Of a stretch of DNA of 64,000 bases, positions 34,816-43,549 are shown piece by piece; within the stretch, counting starts at the first letter, position 1, and each line of letters starts with the position of its first letter. This stretch comes from Aliiroseovarius sediminilitoris (GTDB taxonomy: Bacteria; Pseudomonadota; Alphaproteobacteria; Rhodobacterales; Rhodobacteraceae). The notes beneath the pieces were generated by a model that was given only the letters and a program-made list of their open reading frames with translations, made no database searches and had not been told where the DNA came from. Made by a program: the position numbers and the translations under genes. The DNA lies in assembly GCF_900109955.1 (NCBI RefSeq), contig NZ_FOJB01000001.1:682001-746000 (forward strand), given 5' to 3'.

Positions 34816-36173
34816 AACGCCTCATCCAACGCGGCCTCATGTTTGGCAATTTGATCCGGGTCGATAGTCCGGCGCTGATCGAGCGGTATAACCGCGCGCT
34901 CAAGGGGCTGGCGGGCAAGCAGACGAAGCTCACAGAATTCCACATCGACATCTCCGGCTTCTCGCCCGAGATCGGCGAGGAATTCAAAGACCCGCTCTAC
35001 CTCAACCCAAATGGCTGCAACCGGCAGTTCATCATTCTGACAGTGGACCAGAAGACCGCGCCGCTGCTGAACGCCATGTTCTCGACCTCGCGCGGGATTT
35101 TGCGGCAGTTCATTGCGGACAACGAGGCGAAGCTTTTTGCGCTGACCGCCCATGACGCAGTGGCGGGCGAGCTGATGAATTCGGTCTTTGATGTGTCCGA
35201 TCCGGCCCGCCTGTTCGACATTCGCAAGATCACAATCGAGGCCGACACAACCCAAAGCCACGTCAAAAACGCGCGCGAGTTGGCCGAGAAGATCGACCAT
35301 TTCCAGACCGCGCCGAACGCGTGGTATGACGATGATCTGATCGCCGAAATGATTGATCTGGCCCGCGAAACCGGCGACGTGACGCGCGTTCCGGTCGATC
35401 TGGGCGTGCAGGAATACGAGCAGGGGAATTTCTGGACGGCGCATTTCGGCGGGCTTTACATTTTCCGCGATGTGGAAAACCCCGCCGTGGTCGTGTCGGG
35501 CGACAAGACGCGGTTGGCCGTGCCGCCGCCCGGCAAGGTTCTTGACACGACCGACGCAAACCGTCTCGCGGGGTTCCTCAGCCGCAACGACCTTGTCGGA
35601 CCTGTCGTTCAGGAACGTGGCGACGGCGGGGCGGCAATCCTGCGCCAGAAGATGGAATTTATTCTGGTCGATGCCGCCACCAGCGCGGGCCTCGATCTGG
35701 GCGACATGTCCTCGCGCACCTTGCGCCATGTGGCACAGCGCATGGGTGCGCATCTGCCCGACGCGTTTCGCGGGTTGGCCGCCATGGTGCGCTGGGCTGA
35801 AGCGGGGGGGCAATGGCCGCGGATCGACAGCCGCCACCCGGCCTATTTCTATACCCTGCGCGCGCGCCCCGATCATCCCGACCGCGATCTGATCAACCGG
35901 CTGCTGTCCGAACTGGCGCCGATGGATTTCCGGCAGCTGTTTATCTGCCACAAAGAGCTTTTCTATGCCGCCTATGCCACATGGCCCGACGAAAAGCGTG
36001 AGTTTGTGGCAGAATTCCTGCATCGTGATTATATGGCGAATAAGGCCGGTGCGCGCGAGGCGTTGTTCGGCGGGCGCAAAGACCCGATGAAAATGCCGCG
36101 CATCACGCGTGGACGGACGCAAGAAGATATGATCGAGATCGTCGGTCCGTGGGGCGCCGTGAACAGGAGGTAA
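34812..36173 (+). CDS. Protein of unknown function (453 aa) in the AAA+ cluster
   Basis: No function recognised; I have a weak, unverified memory of a roseobacter family labelled DUF6638. The protein is soluble, with no signal or membrane helix. Visible segments are an N-terminal alpha/beta part (LIQRGLMFGNLIRVDSPALI, later TEFHIDISGFSPEIGEEF), a central region with WTAHFGGLYIFRDVENPAVV, and a helical C-terminal part with MDFRQLFICHKELFYAAYAT and a basic end (ITRGRTQEDMIEIVGPWG). The ATGA overlap with the HEPN-like gene and the two-base gap to the next gene show a joint operon. GC content returns to the high level of the surrounding genome. Confidence 0.75.
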   Translation: MKRLIQRGLMFGNLIRVDSPALIERYNRALKGLAGKQTKLTEFHIDISGFSPEIGEEFKDPLYLNPNGCNRQFIILTVDQKTAPLLNAMFSTSRGILRQFIADNEAKLFALTAHDAVAGELMNSVFDVSDPARLFDIRKITIEADTTQSHVKNARELAEKIDHFQTAPNAWYDDDLIAEMIDLARETGDVTRVPVDLGVQEYEQGNFWTAHFGGLYIFRDVENPAVVVSGDKTRLAVPPPGKVLDTTDANRLAGFLSRNDLVGPVVQERGDGGAAILRQKMEFILVDAATSAGLDLGDMSSRTLRHVAQRMGAHLPDAFRGLAAMVRWAEAGGQWPRIDSRHPAYFYTLRARPDHPDRDLINRLLSELAPMDFRQLFICHKELFYAAYATWPDEKREFVAEFLHRDYMANKAGAREALFGGRKDPMKMPRITRGRTQEDMIEIVGPWGAVNRR

Positions 36174-36175
36174 CG

Positions 36176-36442
36176 ATGGGATTGGTGCGACTTGTCATAT
36201 TTGGGTTTATCGGGCTTAGCATCGTCTATGTGCTGGTCAGCCTATATTCCCGTTCGATCCGGCTGGAAAAGCTGGAAGACCAGTGGGCCGAAGAACATCC
36301 CGATGGCGATGAAACCGACCGCGAGGCGTGGTTGCGCGAAGGGATGGAGGACTACAAGAAAAGTTTCCGGCCCAAGCTGATCCTGCTTGTCTATGTCATC
36401 CCCGCGCTTTTTGTCCTGATGTCTGTCATTTTAATCAACTGA
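36176..36442 (+). CDS. Small two-helix membrane protein
   Basis: An 88-residue protein with one hydrophobic helix at each end: LVRLVIFGFIGLSIVYVLVS at the N-terminus and LILLVYVIPALFVLMSVILI at the C-terminus. The acidic stretch between them (EDQWAEEHPDGDETDREAWL) should lie on one side of the membrane. AGGAGG precedes the ATG at 36176; the upstream ATG at 36149 lies in the previous gene. It could anchor the soluble AAA+ cluster proteins to the inner membrane, which is inferred from position only. No family recognised. Confidence 0.78.
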   Translation: MGLVRLVIFGFIGLSIVYVLVSLYSRSIRLEKLEDQWAEEHPDGDETDREAWLREGMEDYKKSFRPKLILLVYVIPALFVLMSVILIN

Positions 36443-36450
36443 GGTCCCCC

Positions 36451-37128
36451 ATGCGCCGCATTCGTCTTATCATCCGCAGTCTGATTTTCCTGATCCTGTT
36501 CGGCGTGCTGCACTATGTCCTGCCACAACACGACGTGGTGCGGGTCGTGAACACCTATCAGGAACGGCAGGATCTTGGGGACTGGACCCGGATATTCTGG
36601 TCTAAGCCGGATGATCAATCTGCAAACCTGATCAACCGCGATGTTCAGTTTGTTCAGACGGTGAAAAAGAAAACCTACCTTCTGGGTTTCGTGCGCCGCG
36701 ATGCGGAAGAGGTCATGGTTTATCGCAACGAAGACACGGGCTGGGGTTGGCCGTTCTATTTCAAGTTTGACACCGCGAGCTTGCAGACCGAAGTGGACGA
36801 TCTGCGATCTACGCCGGAAAACCCCAAATGGGCGGTGCTAACCCATTATGGTTGGCGCAATGAGCTGATTTCGGCGTTTCCGAACGCGGTTGCCATCCGC
36901 CCGGTGGCAGGCCCGGATGTGACCATTATTCCTTGGTTCAACATCATGTTCTTCGTTGTGCTGGCTGTCATCATCGGGTTCATCCGTGCGTTGTGGCGGC
37001 AGTTCCGCGAACGCTCGATCGATCCGGTGTTGGAGGATGCGGGCGAGGCGTGGGACGCCGTTGACGCCCGCGCAGACGAGACACGGGGTCGGTTTTCGCG
37101 CTGGTTGGGATCCTGGCGTAAGAAGTGA
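36451..37128 (+). CDS. DUF1523-family membrane protein
   Basis: A 225-residue inner-membrane protein. Helix 1 is LIFLILFGVLHYVLPQHDVV; a periplasmic-type domain follows with the DUF1523 pattern VVRVVNTYQERQ, RDVQFVQT, MVYRNEDTGWGWPFYFKFDT and PKWAVLTHYGWRN; a second helix (IIPWFNIMFFVVLAVIIGFI) precedes a basic C-terminal tail with RSIDPVLEDAGEAWDAVDAR. The function of DUF1523 is unknown. It is the last gene of the run, eight bases after the small membrane protein and before a strong terminator. Confidence 0.88.
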   Translation: MRRIRLIIRSLIFLILFGVLHYVLPQHDVVRVVNTYQERQDLGDWTRIFWSKPDDQSANLINRDVQFVQTVKKKTYLLGFVRRDAEEVMVYRNEDTGWGWPFYFKFDTASLQTEVDDLRSTPENPKWAVLTHYGWRNELISAFPNAVAIRPVAGPDVTIIPWFNIMFFVVLAVIIGFIRALWRQFRERSIDPVLEDAGEAWDAVDARADETRGRFSRWLGSWRKK

Positions 37129-37138
37129 CGAACACTAG

Positions 37139-37176
37139 AAAAGTGTCGCGTGGAGGGTCCGACGCGGCGCTTTTCT
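37139..37176. terminator. Bidirectional intrinsic terminator
   Basis: A 12-base-pair stem (37139-37150 with 37163-37174, two G-T pairs) starts with AAAA and ends with TTTT. It therefore serves both the DUF1523 gene and the convergent aldehyde dehydrogenase gene, ending the AAA+ cluster transcript. Confidence 0.82.
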
Positions 37177-37188
37177 TTCCAGATCAGG

Positions 37189-39540
37189 TTATTCGCCGTA
37201 GGGCACCCAAATGGTCTTCACCTCGGTCGCCTGGGCCAGAAATTCACGGCCTTCGCCTGCTGCCCCGAACCAGTCCCGCGCCTGGGCGTTGTTGACCCAT
37301 GTGCGTTTCAGGTTGCCCGCGCTTTCTATTTCGACAAGGGCAGAAACGTCTGACCCTGACTGCGCCCAAACAGCGTCCACACCAAGGTGGCCCGCGAGGG
37401 GTGAGGCAAGCTCTGCATGACTACCTGTAACGATATTCACCACGCCTGCGGGAACGTCTGACGTGTCAAGCACCTGATAGAAATCGGTCGCGGCCAGCGG
37501 AAACGGCTCGCTTGCGGCCAGCACCACGCGGTTGCCCATGGCGATGGCCGGGGCCATCAGCGAGACGAGGCCAAGAAGGGGGGCGTCGTCCGGGCAGAAG
37601 CCGCCGATCACGCCGACCGGCTCGTTCATCGCCAGTGCCACGCCACGCATGGGGATGGGCTTCGCAGCCCCATCATATTTATCCGCCCATGCGGCATAGG
37701 TGAACAGACGACTGACGGCGGCTTCAACCTCTTTCGACCCATTGCGGCCACCCATCATGGCGTCGATCCGGGCAGCGAATTCGTCCGCGCGAGCCGAGAG
37801 GTTCTCGCCGATGTAATAAAGGATCTGTGCGCGCAGATGTCCGGTGGTCTTGGACCAACCTGCCGCCGTGTGTGCGGCCTCGACCGCGTTGCGAATGTCT
37901 TTGCGATTAGCGATCCCGACATGTCCCAGCAGCGCGCCCTGTTTGGACCAGACCGCTTTCGAATAGCCGCCGTCGGGACGTGCCTGCTTGCCGCCGATAT
38001 AGAACTTGGCAGTGCGATCCAGCGCGCCGACCGTTGCTTCTTTCGGGGCGGGGAAGGCAGCGATGGGTTTCAAGGGCTGCGACTTGCCCCGCGGCTTGGT
38101 ATAGGCGTGAAGCCCTTCCCATCCGCCTTCACGCCCAAAGCCGCTTTCGCGCACGCCACCAAAACCGGCGGCTGCGTCGAACATGTTGGTTCCGTTCACC
38201 CAAACCACGCCCGCCGCCAGCTTTGGCGCAATATCGAGGGTCAGGTTCACATTCTCGCTCCACACTGTGGCGGCCAGTCCGTAACGGGTGTTGTTGGCAA
38301 TCTCGACCGCCTCGGTTGGGGTGCGGAAGGTAGTGGCGACCAGGACGGGCCCGAAGATTTCTTCTTGCATCAGCATTGAGGCCGACGACAGCCCGGTGAT
38401 CAGTGTGGGCGGATAGAAACATCCCGGCGTGGGGATCGGGCAGGGGGCTTGGTAAAGCTCGCCGTCGCCAGCACCGGCATCGACCAACTCGGTGATGCGC
38501 TTGTGCTGCACCGGGTCGACCACGGCCCCCACGTCGATGGATTTGTCCAGCGGGTCGCCCATCCGCAGCTTGTCCATCCGCGCACGCAACTTGGCATAGA
38601 ACCGGTCGGCGATACCTTCCTGCACGATCAGGCGCGAGCCAGCGCAGCAGACCTGCCCCTGATTGAACCAGATGGCGTCGACCAGCCCTTCTACGGCTGA
38701 ATCCAGATCGGCGTCGTCAAACACGATATAGGGCGACTTGCCTCCCAATTCCAACGTCAGCGACTTGCCGGATCCCGCCGTTTCGCGCCGGATCACCCGG
38801 CCCACTTCGGTCGAGCCGGTGAAGGCGATCTTGTCGATATCCTCATGCGTCACAATCGCTTCGCCCACGCGGCCATCGCCGGTGACGATGTTGACGACGC
38901 CTTTGGGCAGTCCGGCTTCGTCGCAGATTTGCGCAAACAGAAGCGCGGTCAGCGATGTGTATTCGGCGGGTTTCAGAACCACGGTGTTGCCCATCGCAAT
39001 CGCGGGTGCGATTTTCCATGACAGCATCAGCAGCGGGAAGTTCCACGGGATGATCTGGCCGCAGACGCCCAAAGCCTCGCGGTCGGGCAATTCGGCGTCT
39101 TGCAATTGCGCCATGCCTGCGTGGTAATAGAAATGCCGCGCGACCAGCGGGATGTCGATATCGCGGCTTTCGCGGATGGGTTTACCATTATCCAGCGTTT
39201 CCAGCACCGCAAACAGCCGCGAGTGCTTTTGCACCAGTCGCGCGAGCGCATAGAGGTATTTTGCCCTCTCATGGCCCGACAGTGCGGCCCATTTGCGCTG
39301 CGCCCTGCGCGCGGCCGACACAGCAGCGTCCACATCGTCGGATGTGGCCTGCGTGACCTGCGCCAAAACCTCGCCGGTCGCGGGGTTCCTGCTGTCGAAA
39401 AGATCTCCGGGCGCTGTCATCTTACCACCGACATAAAGGCCGAACTGTCGGTCGCGCTCGGCAATCCACGCCAGCGCTTCCCGGGCGCTTTCCGGGGCGG
39501 GGCCGTATTCCATCGTGTCGAAGATTTCTTTCACAGTCAT
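37189..39540 (-). CDS. Tandem-domain aldehyde dehydrogenase, ALDH16-like
   Basis: A 783-residue protein with two ALDH domains. The first (about 20-490) is complete: PWNFPLLMLSWKIAPA, LELGGKSPYIVFDDAD (general base Glu) and GQVCCAGSRLIV with the catalytic Cys at 298. The second (about 515-783) keeps the fold but has GGFCPDDAPLLG in place of PWNFP and no catalytic Cys loop, so it is a non-catalytic domain as in ALDH16 enzymes, including those known from marine alphaproteobacteria. Next to deoC, acetaldehyde from deoxyribose phosphate is a sensible substrate, but this is inference. The stop is 13 bases from the bidirectional terminator. Confidence 0.92.
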   Translation of the reverse strand: MTVKEIFDTMEYGPAPESAREALAWIAERDRQFGLYVGGKMTAPGDLFDSRNPATGEVLAQVTQATSDDVDAAVSAARRAQRKWAALSGHERAKYLYALARLVQKHSRLFAVLETLDNGKPIRESRDIDIPLVARHFYYHAGMAQLQDAELPDREALGVCGQIIPWNFPLLMLSWKIAPAIAMGNTVVLKPAEYTSLTALLFAQICDEAGLPKGVVNIVTGDGRVGEAIVTHEDIDKIAFTGSTEVGRVIRRETAGSGKSLTLELGGKSPYIVFDDADLDSAVEGLVDAIWFNQGQVCCAGSRLIVQEGIADRFYAKLRARMDKLRMGDPLDKSIDVGAVVDPVQHKRITELVDAGAGDGELYQAPCPIPTPGCFYPPTLITGLSSASMLMQEEIFGPVLVATTFRTPTEAVEIANNTRYGLAATVWSENVNLTLDIAPKLAAGVVWVNGTNMFDAAAGFGGVRESGFGREGGWEGLHAYTKPRGKSQPLKPIAAFPAPKEATVGALDRTAKFYIGGKQARPDGGYSKAVWSKQGALLGHVGIANRKDIRNAVEAAHTAAGWSKTTGHLRAQILYYIGENLSARADEFAARIDAMMGGRNGSKEVEAAVSRLFTYAAWADKYDGAAKPIPMRGVALAMNEPVGVIGGFCPDDAPLLGLVSLMAPAIAMGNRVVLAASEPFPLAATDFYQVLDTSDVPAGVVNIVTGSHAELASPLAGHLGVDAVWAQSGSDVSALVEIESAGNLKRTWVNNAQARDWFGAAGEGREFLAQATEVKTIWVPYGE

Positions 39541-39550
39541 GTCTAACTCC

Positions 39551-40480
39551 TCAGCCCATCGGGTGGCGGTAGGTGGCCGAGTAATGTCCGGTCACGTGGT
39601 GTTCCAGCTGACGCTCGATATCGCCAAGAAGCGAGCTGGCACCGAAGCGGAACAGGTCGGGTGTTAGCCAATCGTCGCCCAGTTCTTCCTTGATCAGCGC
39701 CAGATAGGTGATCGCGTCCTTGGCTTTCGAGATGCCACCTGCGGGCTTGTAACCAACGCGGTAGCCCGTCGCCTCGTAATAATCGCGGATCGCGCGGATC
39801 ATCACCAGACTGACGGGAAGCGTCGCGTTCACGCTTTCCTTGCCGGTGGAGGTCTTGATGAAATCTGCGCCCGCCATCATGCAAACCAACGAAGCCCGCG
39901 CAACATTGCGCAAGCTGCCCAACTCTCCGGTCGCGAGGATGGCTTTTACATGCGCCGCGCCGCATGCCTCGCGGAAGTCACGCATTTCGTCATACAGCGC
40001 CTGCCAGTTGCCGGTCAGGACGTGGCGGCGCGAAATGACGATGTCGATCTCGGACGCCCCGACGCGCACGCTTTCGCGAATTTCTTCGACGCGCAGGTGA
40101 TAGGGGCTGAGGCCCGCGGGAAACCCCGTTGAAACTGCTGCGACCGGCAGGGTGACGCCCATATGATCAAGCGTCTCGACCGCGGGTGCGATCATGTCAT
40201 GATAAACACAGACCGCGCCGGTGGTGATTTCGTCAACGCCCAGCGACGACAAGATTTCGGATCGCACCGGGTGGGCGGCCTTGGCGCACAGGCGACGCAC
40301 ACGCCCCGCAGTGTCATCACCTGACAGAGTGGTCAGGTCGATCATTGTGATCGCTTTCAACAGCCACGCGGCTTGATGTTCCTTTTTGACGCTGCGCCGC
40401 CCCGGAAGGGTCGCACATCGACGTTCAATCGCAGAAGTGTTGGCCTGAGCGGCGCGCACCCAGTTCATGTCAAGGTCCAT
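39551..40480 (-). CDS. deoC: Deoxyribose-phosphate aldolase
   Basis: Splits 2-deoxyribose 5-phosphate into acetaldehyde and glyceraldehyde 3-phosphate. The class I aldolase motifs are present: VNATLPVS and DFIKTSTGK with the Schiff-base Lys, and the second Lys in VGYKPAGGI. From the ATG at 40480 it has 309 residues. The translation upstream of that ATG (LPQVTHSRNPG) still looks like the N-terminus I recall from related DeoC proteins, so an in-frame TTG or GTG about 30-42 bases upstream may be the real start; no ATG exists there. The aldehyde dehydrogenase gene follows after 10 bases. Confidence 0.92.
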   Translation of the reverse strand: MDLDMNWVRAAQANTSAIERRCATLPGRRSVKKEHQAAWLLKAITMIDLTTLSGDDTAGRVRRLCAKAAHPVRSEILSSLGVDEITTGAVCVYHDMIAPAVETLDHMGVTLPVAAVSTGFPAGLSPYHLRVEEIRESVRVGASEIDIVISRRHVLTGNWQALYDEMRDFREACGAAHVKAILATGELGSLRNVARASLVCMMAGADFIKTSTGKESVNATLPVSLVMIRAIRDYYEATGYRVGYKPAGGISKAKDAITYLALIKEELGDDWLTPDLFRFGASSLLGDIERQLEHHVTGHYSATYRHPMG

Positions 40481-40903
40481 ACCCGGATTGCGGGAATGGG
40501 TCACTTGGGGCAACTGTGTCGTGTCCCGATCCCTTTGCGAGGTGCGGGCTGATCTCTGTTCACTTTGCACGGATTTCCCTCGGATTTGTCCAGTGGGTTG
40601 TGTTTGCCCAAGGTTCGCACGGGTGTTCAGGATTGGCAATATTTCGGTGGGGGAAGACGTGGCCTGACGATTCTCCGCCGTATTGACGAAACCTGCCGCC
40701 ATATTCACGGTTTTGCAGGGGGCGGCGCGGCGATTTGATCTCTCGACATGCTGAAAAACGACAATCTTGCAAGGAGTTGTTTCTCCTGACAAGTTGCGCT
40801 TAGGATGCTTTATCGGTGATTGCCGGAGGGCTGAGTCTCTCGCGGAACGATTGAGTTCCGTTCAAAGCATCATCCCACAAAAAACTGGTAAGGGAGAACC
40901 TTC
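40481..40903. promoter_or_regulatory. Intergenic region between deoC and oppA
   Basis: This 423-base gap carries the divergent promoters of the deoC-ALDH and opp operons. Close to oppA lies CGGAAC (40843-40848) and GTTCCG (40855-40860), a perfect six-base inverted repeat around GATTGA, 44 bases before the ATG. AAGGGAGAAC serves as the oppA ribosome-binding site. The rest of the gap could include an extended deoC N-terminus. No RNA gene or small ORF is convincing. Confidence 0.5.
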
Positions 40904-42526
40904 ATGAACATTTCAATCAAAGCGGCCCTTTTGTGCTCGGCATTTGCGATTGCAAGCCCAGCCTTGGCTGCGGGCACCCACCCGGTCACGGGCGAGGCGC
41001 TGGCGGACAACCAGACCTATACCTATCGCATGCTCGATGACGTGAAGTCGTTCGACCCGCAAATCAACACGGATGTTGAAGGCTCGCACATTCTGCGCGA
41101 TCTGTTCGAAGGTCTCGTGAACTCGGACCCGCAAGGTAACTCGGTCCCCGGTGCAGCGGAAAGCTGGGAAGTGTCGGAAGATGGTCTGACCTATACGTTC
41201 AAGCTGCGCGATGCCAAGTGGTCGAATGGCGACCCTGTTACCGCCGGTGATTTCGTCTATGCTTGGCGCCGTCTGGCAGATCCGGCCACCGCATCAGAAT
41301 ATGCGTGGTACATGGAACTGATGGGCGTTGAAAATGCCACCAAGATCGTCGCCGGTGAAATGGCACCTGACACGCTGGGTGTGACGGCCCTTGATGACAA
41401 GACCCTTGAGGTCAAGATCGACGCGCCGCGCCCCTATTTCCCCGGTATGCTGACACACGCATCGACCTTTCCGGTCAATCAGAGCGTGCTGGAGGCTCAT
41501 GGCAACGAATGGACCAAACCCGGCAATCTTGTTGGCAACGGTGCCTATGTCCTGACCGATTACGTGCCCGGTGTGAAAGTTACGCGCGAACGTAACCCAA
41601 TGTATTGGGATAACGACAACACGATCCTTGATACGGTTGTTGCACTGGTTATCAATGATGAAAATATCGCGTTGACCCGTTACGATGCCGGCGAAGTTGA
41701 CAAGACCGAGGTCCCCGCAGGCCAATATCCTGCCCTGAAGGAAAAACTGCCGGACGAGACCTATTCGACGCCGCGGTCGTGTTCCTATATCTACATGTTC
41801 AACTTGCGTGAAAACGGTCCCGAGGCGCTGAAAGATGTGCGTGTTCGCAAGGCGCTGTCATATGCGTTGAATCGTGATGTGATCGTCGACAGCATCCTGA
41901 AAGGCGGTCAGTACCCGTCTTACAACTGGACCCACCAGAAAACCGCTGGCTTCGAAATGCCGAACATCGACTATGCGACATGGACGCAGGACGAGCGTAT
42001 GGCAAAGGCCAAAGAGCTTCTGGAAGAAGCAGGCTATGGCCCCGGCGGCAAGCCGCTTGAACTGACGCTGAACTACAACACGTCCGAGGCGCACAAGAAG
42101 ATCGCAATCGCTGCCACCCAGATGTGGAAGCAGACTTTGGGTGCCAATATCACTCTGGCCAATTTCGAATGGAAAGTGCACCTGGATAAACTGCGCAATG
42201 GTGACTTCGGCATGGCGCGGTATGCGTGGTGTGGTGACTATAACGAACCGTCGACCTATACGGATCTGTTCACCTCGACCTCGGGGCACAACAACGGCAA
42301 ATACAACAACCCCGAATATGATGCGCTGGCAAAAGCTGCGAAAACTTCGGCTAACCCGGCCGAAGAATACAAGCAGATGGAGCAGTTGCTGGCCGACGAT
42401 ATGCCGATCGTCCCGGTGTATCAGTACACCAATGTGATCATGGTGAAGCCGGACCTGAAGGGCTTCCCCTTTGACGACCTGATGAACAACATCTATTCCC
42501 GCACGATGTATAAAGTGGCTGAATAA
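40904..42526 (+). CDS. oppA: Oligopeptide ABC transporter, periplasmic binding protein
   Basis: A 540-residue family 5 binding protein. The Sec signal ends near FAIASPALAAG. Family features are the fold motif YRMLDDVKSFDPQINTDVEG, DLFEGLVNSDPQGN, YTFKLRDAKWSNGDPVTAGD and WRRLADPATASEYAWYMELM, the last typical of OppA/MppA rather than DppA. It delivers oligopeptides to OppBC. A strong stem-loop after its stop probably stabilises the oppA part of the transcript, giving more binding protein than permease. Confidence 0.92.
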   Translation: MNISIKAALLCSAFAIASPALAAGTHPVTGEALADNQTYTYRMLDDVKSFDPQINTDVEGSHILRDLFEGLVNSDPQGNSVPGAAESWEVSEDGLTYTFKLRDAKWSNGDPVTAGDFVYAWRRLADPATASEYAWYMELMGVENATKIVAGEMAPDTLGVTALDDKTLEVKIDAPRPYFPGMLTHASTFPVNQSVLEAHGNEWTKPGNLVGNGAYVLTDYVPGVKVTRERNPMYWDNDNTILDTVVALVINDENIALTRYDAGEVDKTEVPAGQYPALKEKLPDETYSTPRSCSYIYMFNLRENGPEALKDVRVRKALSYALNRDVIVDSILKGGQYPSYNWTHQKTAGFEMPNIDYATWTQDERMAKAKELLEEAGYGPGGKPLELTLNYNTSEAHKKIAIAATQMWKQTLGANITLANFEWKVHLDKLRNGDFGMARYAWCGDYNEPSTYTDLFTSTSGHNNGKYNNPEYDALAKAAKTSANPAEEYKQMEQLLADDMPIVPVYQYTNVIMVKPDLKGFPFDDLMNNIYSRTMYKVAE

Positions 42527-42548
42527 GCGACCTGTTCTTACCAAACTG

Positions 42549-42575
42549 GGGCGGGTCCGGGAAACCGGGCCGCCC
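42549..42575 (+). promoter_or_regulatory. Intercistronic stem-loop between oppA and oppB
   Basis: GGGCGG (42549-42554) and CCGG (42557-42560) pair with CCGG (42565-42568) and CCGCCC (42570-42575) around a GAAA tetraloop; a small internal loop separates the two stems. No T tract follows. Such hairpins after binding-protein genes protect the upstream message from 3' exonucleases and reduce downstream expression. Confidence 0.6.
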
Positions 42576-42596
42576 ACCTAAAAGCGGGGCTTCCAA

Positions 42597-43538
42597 ATGC
42601 TGGGTTTTGTTCTTCGTCGTATTGCGATGGCCGTTCCAGTCATCCTGATCCTGATCGTTTTCTCGTTCGTCTTGATGCGCGCAGCGCCGGGTGGTCCGTT
42701 CACAAAAGAACGCGCATTACCACCAGTGGTGTTAGAGAACATCAACGCCAAATATGGGCTGGATGATCCGTTTCTCGTGCAGATCGGCACCTATCTGAAA
42801 AACATCCTGTTCCATTTCGATTTCGGACCCAGCTTTGTCTATCAGGACAGAACGGTGAACCAGATCATTGCCGACGGGTTTCCGGTTACGTTGACCTACG
42901 GGTTCTGGACCTTTGTTTTTGCCGTTTTGGTTGGGGGTGCTCTGGGTATTGTGGCTGCGTTGAAGCAGAACACCTGGATCGACTATCTGGCGGTCGGGTT
43001 CTCGATCGGAGCGCAGGCCCTGCCCAATTTCATCATGGCGCCCATTCTCGTGCTCGTCTTCACGCTCTGGCTGGGCTGGTTGCCCGGTGGCGGCTGGTGG
43101 GGCGGGCCGAACGACCCGAATTCCTATACCTCCTACCTTGTGATGCCGGTCATTGCGCTCGCGACCTCTTACCTTGCGTCGATTGCACGACTTACGCGAT
43201 CTTCAATGCTGGAGGTGATGAACTCCAACTTTATTCGAACGGCGCGGGCCAAGGGATTGCCGGATCGGACGATCATCCTGCGTCACACGCTGAAACCGGC
43301 GCTGATCCCCGTGATTTCGTATCTTGGACCGGCTTTTGTTGGCATGATCACCGGGTCGGTGGTTGTTGATATGTTTCTGTCCACCGGTGGGATCGGTAAA
43401 GATTTCGTGCAGGCCGCGCTGAACCGCGACTATTCCGTGATCATGGGGATTACGATCCTTGTCGGCATGCTGACGATCCTGTTCAACTTGGTCGTTGACG
43501 TGCTCTACGCATGGATCGATCCACGGATTCGGTACTAG
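42597..43538 (+). CDS. oppB: Oligopeptide ABC transporter permease
   Basis: A 313-residue inner-membrane permease of the OppB/DppB type with six helices. The N-terminus MLGFVLRRIAMAVPVILILI and the RAAPGGPFTKERALPP segment are diagnostic of OppB, and the EAA-type cytosolic loop reads NSNFIRTARAKGLPDRTIIL. Its partner OppC follows, starting 11 bases after its stop. The start lies 70 bases after oppA, beyond the stem-loop. Confidence 0.95.
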   Translation: MLGFVLRRIAMAVPVILILIVFSFVLMRAAPGGPFTKERALPPVVLENINAKYGLDDPFLVQIGTYLKNILFHFDFGPSFVYQDRTVNQIIADGFPVTLTYGFWTFVFAVLVGGALGIVAALKQNTWIDYLAVGFSIGAQALPNFIMAPILVLVFTLWLGWLPGGGWWGGPNDPNSYTSYLVMPVIALATSYLASIARLTRSSMLEVMNSNFIRTARAKGLPDRTIILRHTLKPALIPVISYLGPAFVGMITGSVVVDMFLSTGGIGKDFVQAALNRDYSVIMGITILVGMLTILFNLVVDVLYAWIDPRIRY

Positions 43539-43549
43539 GGGACGGACGC

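Noticed and set aside
34722-36122. 466-residue minus-strand ORF over the 453-aa gene
   Set aside because: The plus-strand gene is fixed by overlaps with both neighbours and a good ribosome-binding site downstream; the antisense frame has no motifs.
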